Of a stretch of DNA of 64,000 bases, positions 14,670 through 22,799 are shown in pieces. Both the position numbers and the translations under genes were made by a program. Every line of letters begins with the position of its first letter. Positions within the stretch are counted from its first letter, which is position 1. The notes under the pieces are model-generated. The model was not told the origin of the DNA and ran no database searches. It saw only the letters and a list, made by a program, of their open reading frames with translations. The stretch lies in the NCBI RefSeq assembly GCF_000378385.1, contig NZ_KB899660.1:248001-312000 (forward strand). The letters are read 5' to 3'. This DNA is from Paenibacillus daejeonensis DSM 15491. Its GTDB lineage: Bacteria; Bacillota; Bacilli; Paenibacillales; Paenibacillaceae.

Positions 14670-15479
14670 TTAATCTTTCGTGCTAAATTCCTGTGACAAT
14701 TTCGACCTTGCGATCCAAATGGTCCAACGATCGCGTTCGACAATATTATGCATTGGGTTGTTCTTGAATTGGTCATCAATGTAAACAATCAATTGTTCAA
14801 TCTCTTCATCTGACAGCTCATGAAGGATGGATCTACCTGTCCTGCCTCTTATATCTTGATATAGGGCTTCCGCATTTGAGTAGACTTCCCGCGTCTCCCA
14901 AAACTCTAGTTCTTTCAATAATTCAAAATTGTTGTGCGCCAAGGTTTCCTTAACTTGTTCACTGGTATATCTTCTTGATATTTCTTGTTGGATTAGTCTT
15001 GGATATTTCTCGAAAAAGAAACCTCTAATATGGTGCCTATCACCCGGAATCAAGCAGTCTTCTGGTGTTCGATCTTGTACAACCAGCAAACCATTTAATG
15101 ATAGAATTTTCTTCGCTTCGGCAAAACAGTTATCGAGATCCTTTATATGATGAATAAGCGCTCTTTCCAAAATGACATCCACCGATTGGTCTCGTAAACC
15201 AGTCCTTAAGGCATCACCTAATATAAATTCGATTTCCGGATATTCCTTACAATTCATTTCCGCACCGACTAAGTTGGATGCTGAGTAATCCATCCCTATT
15301 ACCTTGGATGCTCCAAGTAGCGTTAACGCTTTTGAGTAAATCCCGCCTCCACAACCAAGATCAAGGGCAGTAAAAGAATTTTCAGGAAGGTATGGCCTGA
15401 GTGTATACATCCAACGGATATCAGCTTCTCGGGTCGTATATGTATTTTGGTTGTGGGGATCATGGAAATCGATTGGCAT
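14670..15479 (-). CDS. Class I SAM-dependent methyltransferase
   Basis: The 269-residue protein carries the Rossmann methyltransferase motifs: motif I FTALDLGCGGGIYSKAL (about residues 37-53), motif II with the acidic residue in VIGMDYSASNL, motif III EFILGDALRTGL, and post-motif LNGLLVVQDRTPE. The aspartate of GMD would contact the ribose of S-adenosylmethionine. The C-terminal half (about 160-269) is a helical cap with no recognised substrate motif. It may methylate a small molecule. The ATG at 15479 follows AAGAGGTGC. The GNAT gene follows ten bases after its stop, so the two are likely co-expressed. Confidence 0.85.
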   Translation of the reverse strand: MPIDFHDPHNQNTYTTREADIRWMYTLRPYLPENSFTALDLGCGGGIYSKALTLLGASKVIGMDYSASNLVGAEMNCKEYPEIEFILGDALRTGLRDQSVDVILERALIHHIKDLDNCFAEAKKILSLNGLLVVQDRTPEDCLIPGDRHHIRGFFFEKYPRLIQQEISRRYTSEQVKETLAHNNFELLKELEFWETREVYSNAEALYQDIRGRTGRSILHELSDEEIEQLIVYIDDQFKNNPMHNIVERDRWTIWIARSKLSQEFSTKD

Positions 15480-15625
15480 CCATTAGCACCTCTTTTTCGT
15501 TTTCGTAGGTTATTTGGAATTCAAGCCCAACTTTTAGATTAAGCATAATGTGGTATGATTTGAGAAAAACAGATGAATCACTTTGTTTGAACACACTCAT
15601 TACTTACAGAAAGGATAAGATAAAA

Positions 15626-16000
15626 ATGATAAAACTAGCATTAAAAATATTCCTATTATCCATATTGTTAACTGCATGTTCTAGTGGTTCTTCGTCGTAT
15701 GAACTTATTGCTCTGGATATCATAAAGAAGGATTCCAATGAAGATATATTTATGATTGAAGATCGGGTTTATAAAATAGATGAAAACAAAGAAAAGTACT
15801 TATTTGAAAATCATGAATTGAAGTCTGTAGCTGAGATTTTGGAAGTTTACAACGGCGGCAACCAATTCAATAGCGGCATGGCAACTAAGCTCCCTGGAGG
15901 TACGTAAATTTACGAATCGACTACAGATCATACGGTTGACTTTCTTTATGTTGGAGTTGAGGATGAATATCTAAAATACATCCTTGAGGTAGAGGGATAA
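15626..16000 (+). pseudogene. Lipoprotein gene interrupted by an in-frame stop
   Basis: From the ATG at 15626 (behind AAAGGAT) the frame encodes a lipoprotein signal peptide (MIKLALKIFLLSILLTAC, lipobox LLTAC) and an acidic extracellular part up to a TAA at 15905-15907. The same frame then stays open and protein-like for another 30 codons (IYESTTDHTVDFLYVGVEDE, then more) to a TAA at 16000. The whole makes a 124-codon lipoprotein split by one nonsense codon, as would arise from one base change in AAA, CAA or GAA. The first 94 codons may still be made. The family is not recognised. It is the only plus-strand gene in this stretch and faces a minus-strand neighbour. Confidence 0.65.
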
Positions 16001-16016
16001 ATGGTCAAATAAACTC

Positions 16017-16382
16017 TTATTCGATGATTTCGCCTTTCCAATTTACGACCTTTATATCTTTTTCTTTTAGAAGACACCAATCAATAATTTCACTAACTAA
16101 TTTGGGAGTAATGATTGCATCAATCCAATTCGGCGTTAATACTCTTCGGTACCCTGTATAATTCTTTGGCAACCCTTCAAATTCTTGGCCAATGATTACT
16201 ATGTAAGGAGACTGATTTTTAACGCTATACTGACCCACCTCGTAGGAAACGATAAACTTCTTATCTTCAGAAATAATATGGACTTTAATTATTCCTTCGT
16301 CATCATAATCAGGTTCAACGTACCAATAATACAATCTATTCCTATGTGAGATTTCACGTCTACCCTTGCTACTTACACCCAT
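16017..16382 (-). CDS. Hypothetical protein
   Basis: A 121-residue protein with a basic N-terminus (GVSSKGRREISHRNRLYYWYVEPDYDDEG) and a beta-rich middle (IKVHIISEDKKFIVSYEVG), followed by a helix and a short C-terminal strand (KVVNWKGEIIE). There is no TM, signal peptide or metal motif, and I do not recognise the family, although short proteins beginning with a xxRLYYWYV motif are common in Paenibacillus as far as I recall. The ATG at 16382 is preceded by GAGGTGAGCC, a good ribosome binding site. The stretch upstream (16403-16513) is a gene remnant that ends in a similar aromatic YYWYDVTNE, suggesting relatives were once arranged in tandem here. Confidence 0.6.
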   Translation of the reverse strand: MGVSSKGRREISHRNRLYYWYVEPDYDDEGIIKVHIISEDKKFIVSYEVGQYSVKNQSPYIVIIGQEFEGLPKNYTGYRRVLTPNWIDAIITPKLVSEIIDWCLLKEKDIKVVNWKGEIIE

Positions 16383-16402
16383 GGCTCACCTCAAATCTTC
16401 AG

Positions 16403-16513
16403 TTACTCGTTTGTAACATCATACCAATAATATATTGGATATTCTGTAGATTCAGGATTGTATGTCATCATAATATCATCAACAGAAATTGTTGGATACT
16501 TTACCTGACTTCG
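16403..16513 (-). pseudogene. C-terminal gene remnant
   Basis: The minus strand is open for 36 codons between TGA at 16516 and TAA at 16403 with protein-like sequence (VKYPTISVDDIMMTYNPEST, then EYPIYYWYDVTNE) but no start codon with a ribosome binding site. It reads as the C-terminus of a lost small gene upstream of the intact hypothetical gene. The rest of the gap to 16673 shows nothing further that I can support. Confidence 0.4.
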
Positions 16514-16673
16514 TCACTTGTTAATAGTTGGTTCTAGGAGCAAGTACGGTAAACACTCTGGATTGCAACACCATTTGAAAATTTCTGCTAGGAGATGGAA
16601 AATGATTGGCGGCACCCGGTCGGGGCACCTCGACTTACTGGAGACCTCCACCTATAACCGTTTCGCAAATACA

Positions 16674-16712
16674 AAAAGTCTGACCGTTACCTCTAGGCAA
16701 GGTCAGACTTTT
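16674..16712 (-). terminator. Rho-independent terminator after flavoenzyme gene
   Basis: Perfect 12-bp stem AAAAGTCTGACC / GGTCAGACTTTT with a 15-base loop and T-run on the minus strand, seven bases after the FAD-dependent oxidoreductase stop codon at 16719. Confidence 0.9.
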
Positions 16713-16718
16713 CAGCAG

Positions 16719-17855
16719 TTATTGTGCCTCCACTGGATGAATGACCTGACTCACCGAGTAGTCCTCCAAGGACATGTCAGGCTCGAGATCAAGCGCGAGC
16801 TTAGCTAGCTGAGTCCCAATCCAAGGTCCCATTGTGAGGCCAGATGCCCCAAGTCCATTGGCTGCGAGCAAGCCGTCCCAGTCTGGCACGCGGCCCAGTA
16901 CCGGCAGGAATCCAGGTGTGAACGGCCGGAATCCCACGCGGACCTCCAGGAGTTCTGCCTCTTGTAGTGCGCCGGCTACTTCCAAGCCTTTCGCCAAAAC
17001 TTCCTGGACGCCCCCCGCCGTGACGCGGGTGTCATAGCCATCGGGGTCGTTCTCATGTGTTGCACCGATAACAATCCGGCCATCCTCAAAGGCCAGCACA
17101 TATTGCGTGGATGGCGGCATGACAACAGGCCATTCTACGGTATCCTCCTTCTTAGGCACCTGCAGGTGAACGATTTGCGCTTTTTGGTAATGCATCTCGA
17201 ATCGAATACCGAGTGGCTCGAACACGGACACCCCCCAAGCTCCTGCACACACAATCACTTCATCCGCATCATAACTGTTGTCGTCTACTTTAACGCCAGT
17301 CACACAGGTACCATCCCATTGTAATACAGCGTCCCCTTCTACCCACTCCGCCCCATGCCGAATTGCGGATCTCAGCAGCGCATCGCGCAGCTCGCGACCG
17401 TCTACCCTGGCGGCACCACTGATCTCTACAGCTTCGTAGCCTTCGTTCAGCAGCGGGAAACGTTCCCGTACGGTCTGCTGGTCCAGTCTAGTGATAGTTC
17501 CCATCTCCGGAGCATCGGGCTGACGCAGCCTTGCCCGCTCCTCCAGCTTATCCAGTTTAGCCAAGTCGGTATGGATACTGAGTGCGCCGACACGGGCGTA
17601 ACCGGTTCTCGTCTCCCCTTCTGCCTCCAGCTCACTGATGAGCTCGGGGTAGAACCTTGCCCCTGCGGTCGCCAGCCGGTACCAGTTCTGATTGCGCCGC
17701 TGCGAAATCCAAGGACAGATAATTCCTGCTGCAGCCTGCGTTGCCTGACCAGTGTCCTGCCTGTCTACAATCACCACTTCCGCACCGAATTTAGCCAGCT
17801 GATAAGCGGTAGATGCGCCCAGGATCCCTCCTCCGATGACGATACATTTTTTCAT
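16719..17855 (-). CDS. FAD-dependent amine/D-amino-acid oxidoreductase (DadA/ThiO type)
   Basis: The 378-residue flavoenzyme begins with the dinucleotide-binding motif IVIGGGILGASTAYQL (residues 4-19) and an acidic strand end (VVIVDRQD), then a GDAVLQW segment, the second FAD strand VIVCAGAWGV, and near the C-terminus FRPFTPGFLPVLGRVPDWDGLLAANGLGASGLTMGP, the flavin-closing motif of the DAO superfamily. Such enzymes oxidise glycine, D-amino acids or N-methyl amino acids to imines that hydrolyse to keto acids. The next gene upstream is a RidA-family imine deaminase 30 bases away on the same strand, which fits an oxidase making reactive imines. No signal peptide is seen. The ATG at 17855 follows AGGAAG. 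Terminator at 16674-16712. Confidence 0.9.
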   Translation of the reverse strand: MKKCIVIGGGILGASTAYQLAKFGAEVVIVDRQDTGQATQAAAGIICPWISQRRNQNWYRLATAGARFYPELISELEAEGETRTGYARVGALSIHTDLAKLDKLEERARLRQPDAPEMGTITRLDQQTVRERFPLLNEGYEAVEISGAARVDGRELRDALLRSAIRHGAEWVEGDAVLQWDGTCVTGVKVDDNSYDADEVIVCAGAWGVSVFEPLGIRFEMHYQKAQIVHLQVPKKEDTVEWPVVMPPSTQYVLAFEDGRIVIGATHENDPDGYDTRVTAGGVQEVLAKGLEVAGALQEAELLEVRVGFRPFTPGFLPVLGRVPDWDGLLAANGLGASGLTMGPWIGTQLAKLALDLEPDMSLEDYSVSQVIHPVEAQ

Positions 17856-17885
17856 GTATGACTTCCTCTCTTGCTAATCATTTCA

Positions 17886-18383
17886 TCATAGAAATTGGAT
17901 ATTCGGCGATGATGGGGCGACTCGTTTTCGTTCTACTTTAACTTCATAAATGGAGTCCACAATAATGGGCAGGTTGTCCCGAACGGAAACAGCACCAAAC
18001 ACCGATCTTGCATGCACGCCCTGTTCTCCGAACACGTCAAACATCAACTCAGAAAATCCGTTTAGCACCTTATGATGCTCCTCATAATGAGGCTCGGCAT
18101 TCACAAAGCCCTGAACCTTAACCACTCGCTGAATTCGATCCAATGAGCCAAGACCCTCTTTCAACACCGCCAGGACCTCAATACCCGCTTGCCGCGCAAA
18201 CTGATAGCCTTCCTCGGTTGTATACTGACTACCCAGTTTCCCTTTTGGATTGCCATGCGGTCCTTTGCCCGAAACAAATAAGAGTCCGCCCGCTATGACA
18301 AAGTTAGTGTAGCTAGCCGCAGGGTTACTGGCCTGAGGTAAGACAATGCCAAGGGCTGCTAATCGCTTTTCAATGGTAGACAT
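17886..18383 (-). CDS. RidA/YjgF-family enamine/imine deaminase
   Basis: The 165-residue protein has the YjgF/RidA chorismate-mutase-like fold signature: an N-terminal strand with LLFVSGKGPHG, the mid region AGIEVLAVLKEGLGSLDRIQRVVKVQGF, and the C-terminal ARSVFGAVSVRDNLPIIVDSIYEVK, although the catalytic arginine position carries AR as in this more distant, longer subgroup often called YjgF-like (RidA family, 150-165 residues). Family members hydrolyse 2-aminoacrylate-like imines or act as scaffolds. Pairing with the flavoenzyme at 16719-17855 makes clearance of the imine product the likely job. The ATG at 18383 follows AAAGAAGG. The C-terminal 15 residues past the usual end are basic and poorly conserved in appearance. 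Confidence 0.85.
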   Translation of the reverse strand: MSTIEKRLAALGIVLPQASNPAASYTNFVIAGGLLFVSGKGPHGNPKGKLGSQYTTEEGYQFARQAGIEVLAVLKEGLGSLDRIQRVVKVQGFVNAEPHYEEHHKVLNGFSELMFDVFGEQGVHARSVFGAVSVRDNLPIIVDSIYEVKVERKRVAPSSPNIQFL

Positions 18384-18425
18384 CCGATGACCTTCTTTCC
18401 GTATAGGGTAGATGAAACCTGCAGG

Positions 18426-19214
18426 TTATTCTGAAGGATAATGGGCACCTATGGCGTTCATTGCTTCCCAGCAAATGACCGACGTGCTATCTCTCACTTG
18501 CCCCGCTTCCAAGCGCTGCAGCAATACGTTTAGATTATGTACAATAGGCTTATCATTCTTGAAATGATGATACAGATGTTGAGGGGATTCGTAAAAGCCA
18601 CCTTCGCACTCCAGTAATCCATCTGTGACCAACACGATCGTATTCGTTCCTGGTCTTAATTGCCGGCGACCCGATGAGTAACAAGGAACTGGCAGATCAA
18701 ACGTATTTACCTGACCAACCCACTCATAGAATTGTCGTTGATTCAGAGCATACTGGCCCATTGCGGCCAATTCCGGATGAAACAAAAAAGCCATACAGTC
18801 TCCTATGGACAGCCACCACAAATAAGCCCCGGATTGATAACAAAGCAAACAGGATGTTTCTCCTTGAATGGAACGACATGCCTCCCTAAATGACTCTTCC
18901 GATAGAAGCTTGATGATGTAAGGCTCCAGTTCTGTAAATACCGTTGTTGAACTACAAATCTGTGTCAATTCTTCTCTTTTGGACTTCAAATGATTAATGA
19001 GAAGTTGAGCACTTTGCGAACTATGATGTGCGTCCAATAAAACAGATAAGACCCACGTTTGGTCCGGTGCCTGCATACAATACAGGGCATCTTCGTTCTT
19101 ATAAGCTTTATTACTCGTACTCCCTCCAAAACATCCAACGGCGACACGTCCCAAGGAGGTTACTGCAACCTCGTCCAACGACGGCCTATCGCTACCCATC
19201 CAAGTATACTCCAT
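18426..19214 (-). CDS. PP2C-like Ser/Thr protein phosphatase
   Basis: The 262-residue protein shows PP2C motifs in order: VAVGCFGGSTSNKAYKNEDAL (motif 1-2, N-E-D-A metal ligand), VLSVLLDAHHSSQSAQ (the DG-H metal site with Ala for Gly), SCLLCYQSGAYLWWLSIGDC (motif with GD), LVTDGLLE (TDG) and a C-terminal RDSTSVICW where the usual D-N-xT-D-x-T is changed. The metal-binding DGH is altered to DAH, so activity may be reduced or the protein may be a distant paralog. No TM or sensor domain is present. Its substrate is unknown. The ATG at 19214 has AAGGTGACTC upstream. It is about 40 bases from the RidA gene and from the methyltransferase gene further on, all minus strand. Confidence 0.75.
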   Translation of the reverse strand: MEYTWMGSDRPSLDEVAVTSLGRVAVGCFGGSTSNKAYKNEDALYCMQAPDQTWVLSVLLDAHHSSQSAQLLINHLKSKREELTQICSSTTVFTELEPYIIKLLSEESFREACRSIQGETSCLLCYQSGAYLWWLSIGDCMAFLFHPELAAMGQYALNQRQFYEWVGQVNTFDLPVPCYSSGRRQLRPGTNTIVLVTDGLLECEGGFYESPQHLYHHFKNDKPIVHNLNVLLQRLEAGQVRDSTSVICWEAMNAIGAHYPSE

Positions 19215-19254
19215 ATTGAGTCACCTTCATCAATGTTGTTTTACGACTTATTCG

Positions 19255-20004
19255 TTACAGCTTTCTGGCTTTTAGTACAAAAGTCACCGGGAACATCTTC
19301 GCACGCTTGGCTAGATCACTAGCTCCCCCATCCGCTGGAAGTAGATCCTCATCATTCTCCTCAATCATCTGCTCAATGATAAACCCTGCTCGAGCTAAAG
19401 TATTAATGTATGTGGAGAGGGTACGGTCAGCGAGAGTAAGCTCACCTTGCACAGCATCGGGAAATACCGGGTGCCAAGTGTCGTCGAAGTAGGATTTTTT
19501 CCAAACGAATTGGTTGTTCTCCTCTGCCACACAGCGGTGAATCGGGTGAGACCAGCTGAAGATAAAAACACCATCTTTTTTCAAATAGGAAGCGACCCGA
19601 CGAAAAGTGCCTTCAAGATCGGTTGTCCAGCCAATCGCATAGATCGAGTAGACGAAATCAAAATATGCCTCAGGCAGACCACACTCCTCTTCCATAGGCG
19701 AACAAATCAATTTCGCAAACAATCCCTGGGCCTTCAAGTGTTGCTCTGCTCTTTTAATTTGTTGGGAAGACAAATCGATACCCCAGAGCTCAGACGCATT
19801 ACGCTGTGCATGATATTGCAGGGATTCACCATTCCCACAGCCGATTTCCAACAACTTTTTACCCGACACATCACCAAATAACCGATGATGCTCTTCCGAG
19901 ATAAAAGCGCCGTACTGCGGAAGAACAATGGCTTTTAACACCTCATTGCCCCTTGTATTCCAGTAAGCGCTGTTGGTTTCATGTATACTGTGCTTGTCCG
20001 ACAT
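19255..20004 (-). CDS. Class I SAM-dependent methyltransferase
   Basis: The 249-residue protein has motif I KKLLEIGCGNGESLQYHA (about residues 50-67), the acidic motif II WGIDLSSQQI, motif III AKLICSPMEE, motif IV DFVYSIYAIGW and a post-motif KKDGVFIFSWSHPIH, all typical of small-molecule methyltransferases of the UbiE/ArsM-like group. The DSS acid would bind the SAM ribose. The N-terminal helix (NSAYWNTRGNEVLK) is also common in this group. The acceptor is unknown. The start ATG at 20004 follows AAGGGGGTTGCC, a strong site. It is the first gene of a minus-strand series that includes the PP2C-like and RidA genes. Confidence 0.85.
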   Translation of the reverse strand: MSDKHSIHETNSAYWNTRGNEVLKAIVLPQYGAFISEEHHRLFGDVSGKKLLEIGCGNGESLQYHAQRNASELWGIDLSSQQIKRAEQHLKAQGLFAKLICSPMEEECGLPEAYFDFVYSIYAIGWTTDLEGTFRRVASYLKKDGVFIFSWSHPIHRCVAEENNQFVWKKSYFDDTWHPVFPDAVQGELTLADRTLSTYINTLARAGFIIEQMIEENDEDLLPADGGASDLAKRAKMFPVTFVLKARKL

Positions 20005-20035
20005 GGCAACCCCCTTAATTGATTCTTGATGCTTC

Positions 20036-20890
20036 TCATTTCAAGTGCAGTGTAAGGTCAAAGAATAATTCTGTTTTCGTTCCAATTTTTTCAAATCCAC
20101 ATTTCTGATACATCTCTTTGGCGGTGTCTGCGTGATCCGTAATTAAATAGGTATAGGGTACACCATGTTCATTGGAAACCCGTAGTAAATGTTTGAGCAT
20201 CGAGCTCCCGAATCCTTTTCTTTGATAGTCAGGTAGTATATCGAAATCTTCAATTTTTGCGATGTGCTTTGAGATCATCAATTCACATTTCCCAATCGGT
20301 AAATCTTGATGATAGCAAACATAAAAATCTAGTGGGAGTGATGACGGATATAGTCTAGCTTTTCTTGCAATTCTTCTTTGCGCAAAGTCTAATCCCATGG
20401 ATTTCGTATTCGCTTGCACATCAACCTGAATTCCATCTGAAATTTCTTTCGGCTGGGTTGCTTTTGTAATGTGACAATCTAGATTTCCCTTAATTGATTT
20501 AAAATTGTCAACATTGATGAGCATGTAATCATATTGCGTGATATCAGGTTTTATGGGAAGGCCATTCAATTGAAGTAAATCCTTTGTTTCCATTGGAAAG
20601 TTGGATTCCACTCTCAGGAAATTCTTGTTATGTTTCTGGCATAGAGCTAATTCCTTGATTATTAGATCAACCAAACACTCGTCGTTATGCTTAATTAGCG
20701 TATAATTATGAGTATACATGTCTTGAATTTGATCATCCCAAAATCTCATGAGCCCTTCTGTCTCCCAACTTTTGCAAAACAACTTGGAGTATGCCGCTTC
20801 CGTATGAATGATTTGAGATAGCAAGACCTGATGATCTAACGATTCTGGCATTTCCCCTTGGCTTATAAAGCCTGTCTGTATCCGTATCAA
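20036..20890 (-). CDS. GNAT-family acetyltransferase with extended N-terminal half
   Basis: The 284-residue protein is twice the size of a simple GNAT. The C-terminal 130 residues carry the core: CYHQDLPIGKCELMISKHIAKIEDFDILPDYQRKGFGSSML, in which DYQRKGFGSSM is the acetyl-CoA loop (RxxGxG), then YTYLITDHADTAKEMYQKCGFEKIG, the closing helix and strand. The N-terminal half looks like a degenerate GNAT copy, as in double-GNAT proteins. The acceptor is unknown. The TTG/ATG start at 20890 lacks a strong ribosome binding site and homologs may start slightly further in, at MPESLDHQVLLSQ. A TATAAT lies just upstream (about 20885-20890), so transcription might begin near here. Confidence 0.7.
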   Translation of the reverse strand: MIRIQTGFISQGEMPESLDHQVLLSQIIHTEAAYSKLFCKSWETEGLMRFWDDQIQDMYTHNYTLIKHNDECLVDLIIKELALCQKHNKNFLRVESNFPMETKDLLQLNGLPIKPDITQYDYMLINVDNFKSIKGNLDCHITKATQPKEISDGIQVDVQANTKSMGLDFAQRRIARKARLYPSSLPLDFYVCYHQDLPIGKCELMISKHIAKIEDFDILPDYQRKGFGSSMLKHLLRVSNEHGVPYTYLITDHADTAKEMYQKCGFEKIGTKTELFFDLTLHLK

Positions 20891-20996
20891 TTATAGTACC
20901 AAACCTTAGGTGTGCATGTAGCCGTTTTGATACCTCTCATCGTCTTCGTTGCGTCCCAAAAGATAAGTTTTTTGATAGTTGAGCTCCTTGATTGTG

Positions 20997-21452
20997 TTAT
21001 TCCGATCCATTAATGAATTTCAAATGCAAAATAGGAAACGGCCGCCCTGAGCTGTCCAGTTCTGAGCGACCCACTTGATGGAATCCTAACCTCTGGTAGA
21101 ATAAGGCCGCTTGTTCGTTCTGTTCATTGACATCCACACTTAGATCAGGCCCCGCCTGCTTCATGGCATCTTGTATCAACTCTCTTCCCACTCCTTGCCC
21201 ATGGACAAGCGGATCCACGAATAGCATCTCGACATGGCTTCCTTCCGTGCCAATAAATCCGACCGGGTGACTCTCCTCATTCACAGCAACTCGGACCTCG
21301 TAAGAAGTTAGAGCCTGATCACGGACCGCAGTGCGATAGAATACGATATCGTCCTCCGATAGAAAATGATGGGTAGCACGCACGGCACGCTCCCAGATCT
21401 CCACGAGTTGTTCATGCCAGGTTGACTCATAAGGCTTTACTTGTATATTCAT
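20997..21452 (-). CDS. GNAT-family acetyltransferase (YjaB/YafP-like)
   Basis: The 151-residue protein has a full GNAT fold: VRVAVNEESHPVGFIGTEG, VEMLFVDPLVHGQGVGRELI (QGxGxxL acetyl-CoA loop), DVNEQNEQAALFYQRLGFHQVG and a C-terminal strand PILHLKF. The DVNEQN-AALFY arrangement is like E. coli YjaB and YafP, for which the substrate is unknown. The start at 21452 follows a weak AGATGTAAT; no better start is near. The short interval to 20890 on the minus strand holds coding-like sequence (LNYQKTYLLGRNEDDERYQN) of unknown status. Two more minus-strand genes lie upstream. Confidence 0.85.
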   Translation of the reverse strand: MNIQVKPYESTWHEQLVEIWERAVRATHHFLSEDDIVFYRTAVRDQALTSYEVRVAVNEESHPVGFIGTEGSHVEMLFVDPLVHGQGVGRELIQDAMKQAGPDLSVDVNEQNEQAALFYQRLGFHQVGRSELDSSGRPFPILHLKFINGSE

Positions 21453-21490
21453 ATTACATCTCCAATCATTCTATTGGTATTCATTCAGTC

Positions 21491-22063
21491 TTAGCCTAGC
21501 TCAATAAACTTCTGCATCCACCATTCATTATTCATTATAAATCTCGTACCGAGTGGCATGATGACGAATTGTTCGTTCACTTCGAGAGGTTCTCTTAGCC
21601 CCGTATATACAAGATCAATATGTAACTGGAACGGTTTCATTGGCCTACCCACTTGAGCTTCATATTGCTGCGCAATTGTCAAAACATCCATTTGGTTATC
21701 CCAGTATTGCATGGCAACCTGACCACCCGCCGGCATGTTCCACCATGCACTAAATGAGGGCCATAAAGTAATCAGCGCAGCCTTCAGGTCGGGCTGTGTG
21801 ATTCTGGAAAACTCAGGAGGATCGATAATCAATTCATCCCGATTTTCTCTCTTGGCGTTTGCTTTTACATAAGTGCTCTGTTCCCAGAACTCTTCCCATT
21901 GGTTTCTTAATTGAGCATAGTCCTCAACTTGTTCCGGATTTCGTAATTTAGGCCAAGCTTCTTCAGCGAACGCCTCGGACAAAAGTCCATATGCGCTACC
22001 CACATACATGAGGAAATTCAAGTCATATTCTCCTGCTATACAAACAGACCAAGAACGGCTCAT
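21491..22063 (-). CDS. Hypothetical protein
   Basis: A 190-residue soluble protein rich in Trp and Tyr, with aromatic segments (WEEFWEQSTYVK, FSAWWNMPAGGQ, NNEWWMQKFIELG at the C-terminus) and predicted alpha/beta structure. There is no TM, no signal peptide and no metal-binding pattern, and I do not recognise a family. The ATG at 22063 is preceded by GAGAGGACTG, a fair ribosome binding site. It lies 15 bases after the end of the GNAT gene at 22079 and about 40 bases before the GNAT gene that ends at 20997, so all three are probably co-transcribed on the minus strand. Confidence 0.6.
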   Translation of the reverse strand: MSRSWSVCIAGEYDLNFLMYVGSAYGLLSEAFAEEAWPKLRNPEQVEDYAQLRNQWEEFWEQSTYVKANAKRENRDELIIDPPEFSRITQPDLKAALITLWPSFSAWWNMPAGGQVAMQYWDNQMDVLTIAQQYEAQVGRPMKPFQLHIDLVYTGLREPLEVNEQFVIMPLGTRFIMNNEWWMQKFIELG

Positions 22064-22078
22064 ATACGATCAGTCCTC

Positions 22079-22591
22079 TCAAAAAAATGCCTTGGGATAC
22101 CTCAATTCCCCGCGAATCGCGTGGGTTGCATCGTTAATCAATTCATAGGCCATAAACACATCGTCTGAAACCTCAAACTGCGTTAATGTGAAGCCATAGT
22201 GACTGGCAGGTTTGAAGCCTAATTGCGGATAATAGGCAGGGTGACCAATTAGCAGCACAACAGGATATCCGAGCTGCGTACACCGAAGTAACCCTTCCTT
22301 TATTAATTTTGTCCCTATGCCTTGCTTTTGATAATCAGGATGAACGGCAATCGGAGCCAGAACAATCACGTCATGACTTCCATTTTCTCCAACAACTTCG
22401 GCTTTGCTGAACAAGGCGTGACCTACAACCTTTTGATCAAATTCTGCAATCAATGATAATTCCGGGATAAACGAAGAAGATGATCGGATGCGCTCTATTA
22501 ATTTAGATTCGTCCTCCCGATTCTCAAACGCATGATAATTCAATGTATAGACTTCCTCATGGTCCCTGATATCCTCAGTTCTTATAATCAT
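22079..22591 (-). CDS. GNAT-family acetyltransferase (YhbS-like)
   Basis: The 170-residue protein matches the YhbS/COG3153 group: an N-terminal MIIRTEDIRDHEEVYTLNYHAF segment, then ELSLIAEFDQKVVGHALFSKAEV, VIVLAPIAVHPDYQKQGIGTKLI (acetyl-CoA loop with YQKQGIGT), and VVLLIGHPAYYPQLGFKPAS, in which GHPAYYPQLGF is the characteristic motif of the group. The substrate is unknown. I chose the ATG at 22591; the ATG at 22636 has no ribosome binding site and its codons overlap the end of a gene remnant. It forms a short operon with the two genes that follow (22063 and 21452 on the minus strand). Confidence 0.85.
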   Translation of the reverse strand: MIIRTEDIRDHEEVYTLNYHAFENREDESKLIERIRSSSSFIPELSLIAEFDQKVVGHALFSKAEVVGENGSHDVIVLAPIAVHPDYQKQGIGTKLIKEGLLRCTQLGYPVVLLIGHPAYYPQLGFKPASHYGFTLTQFEVSDDVFMAYELINDATHAIRGELRYPKAFF

Positions 22592-22622
22592 GTTTTCACT
22601 TCTTTCGTATCTTCTACTAATC

Positions 22623-22769
22623 TTACTCTGATTCATAGATTAAATCACTTAATTGGTCTGCCATTGCTTCGTTAATCGTATAGCCATAGTGGCCGTCAAT
22701 CAAATTCACTAAGAGTCCCGTGCCTCCCTTTTCTTGACCGATACCCAAATGGTAGCTGTTAACAAATTG
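22623..22769 (-). pseudogene. C-terminal remnant of a lost gene
   Basis: Between a TAG before 22769 and TAA at 22623 the minus strand encodes 48 coding-like residues, including VNSYHLGIGQEKGGTGLLVN and HYGYTINEAMADQLSDLIYE, with no start codon and ribosome binding site. It must be the C-terminal piece of a deleted gene. The family is not recognised. The terminator just upstream belongs to the aspartic protease gene, so this piece is not part of that transcript. Confidence 0.5.
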
Positions 22770-22773
22770 CTAT

Positions 22774-22799
22774 AAAAAAATCTGCAATCTCATTGCAGA
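22774..22799 (-). terminator. Rho-independent terminator after aspartic protease gene
   Basis: Eight-bp stem TCTGCAAT / ATTGCAGA with a three-base loop and seven T residues on the minus strand. The stop codon of the protease gene lies inside the loop. Confidence 0.85.

Noticed and set aside
20891-20996. Coding-like stretch LNYQKTYLLGRNEDDERYQN on the minus strand between two GNAT genes
   Set aside because: It has no start with a site and no recognisable family; two frames look equally good, so a remnant could not be established.
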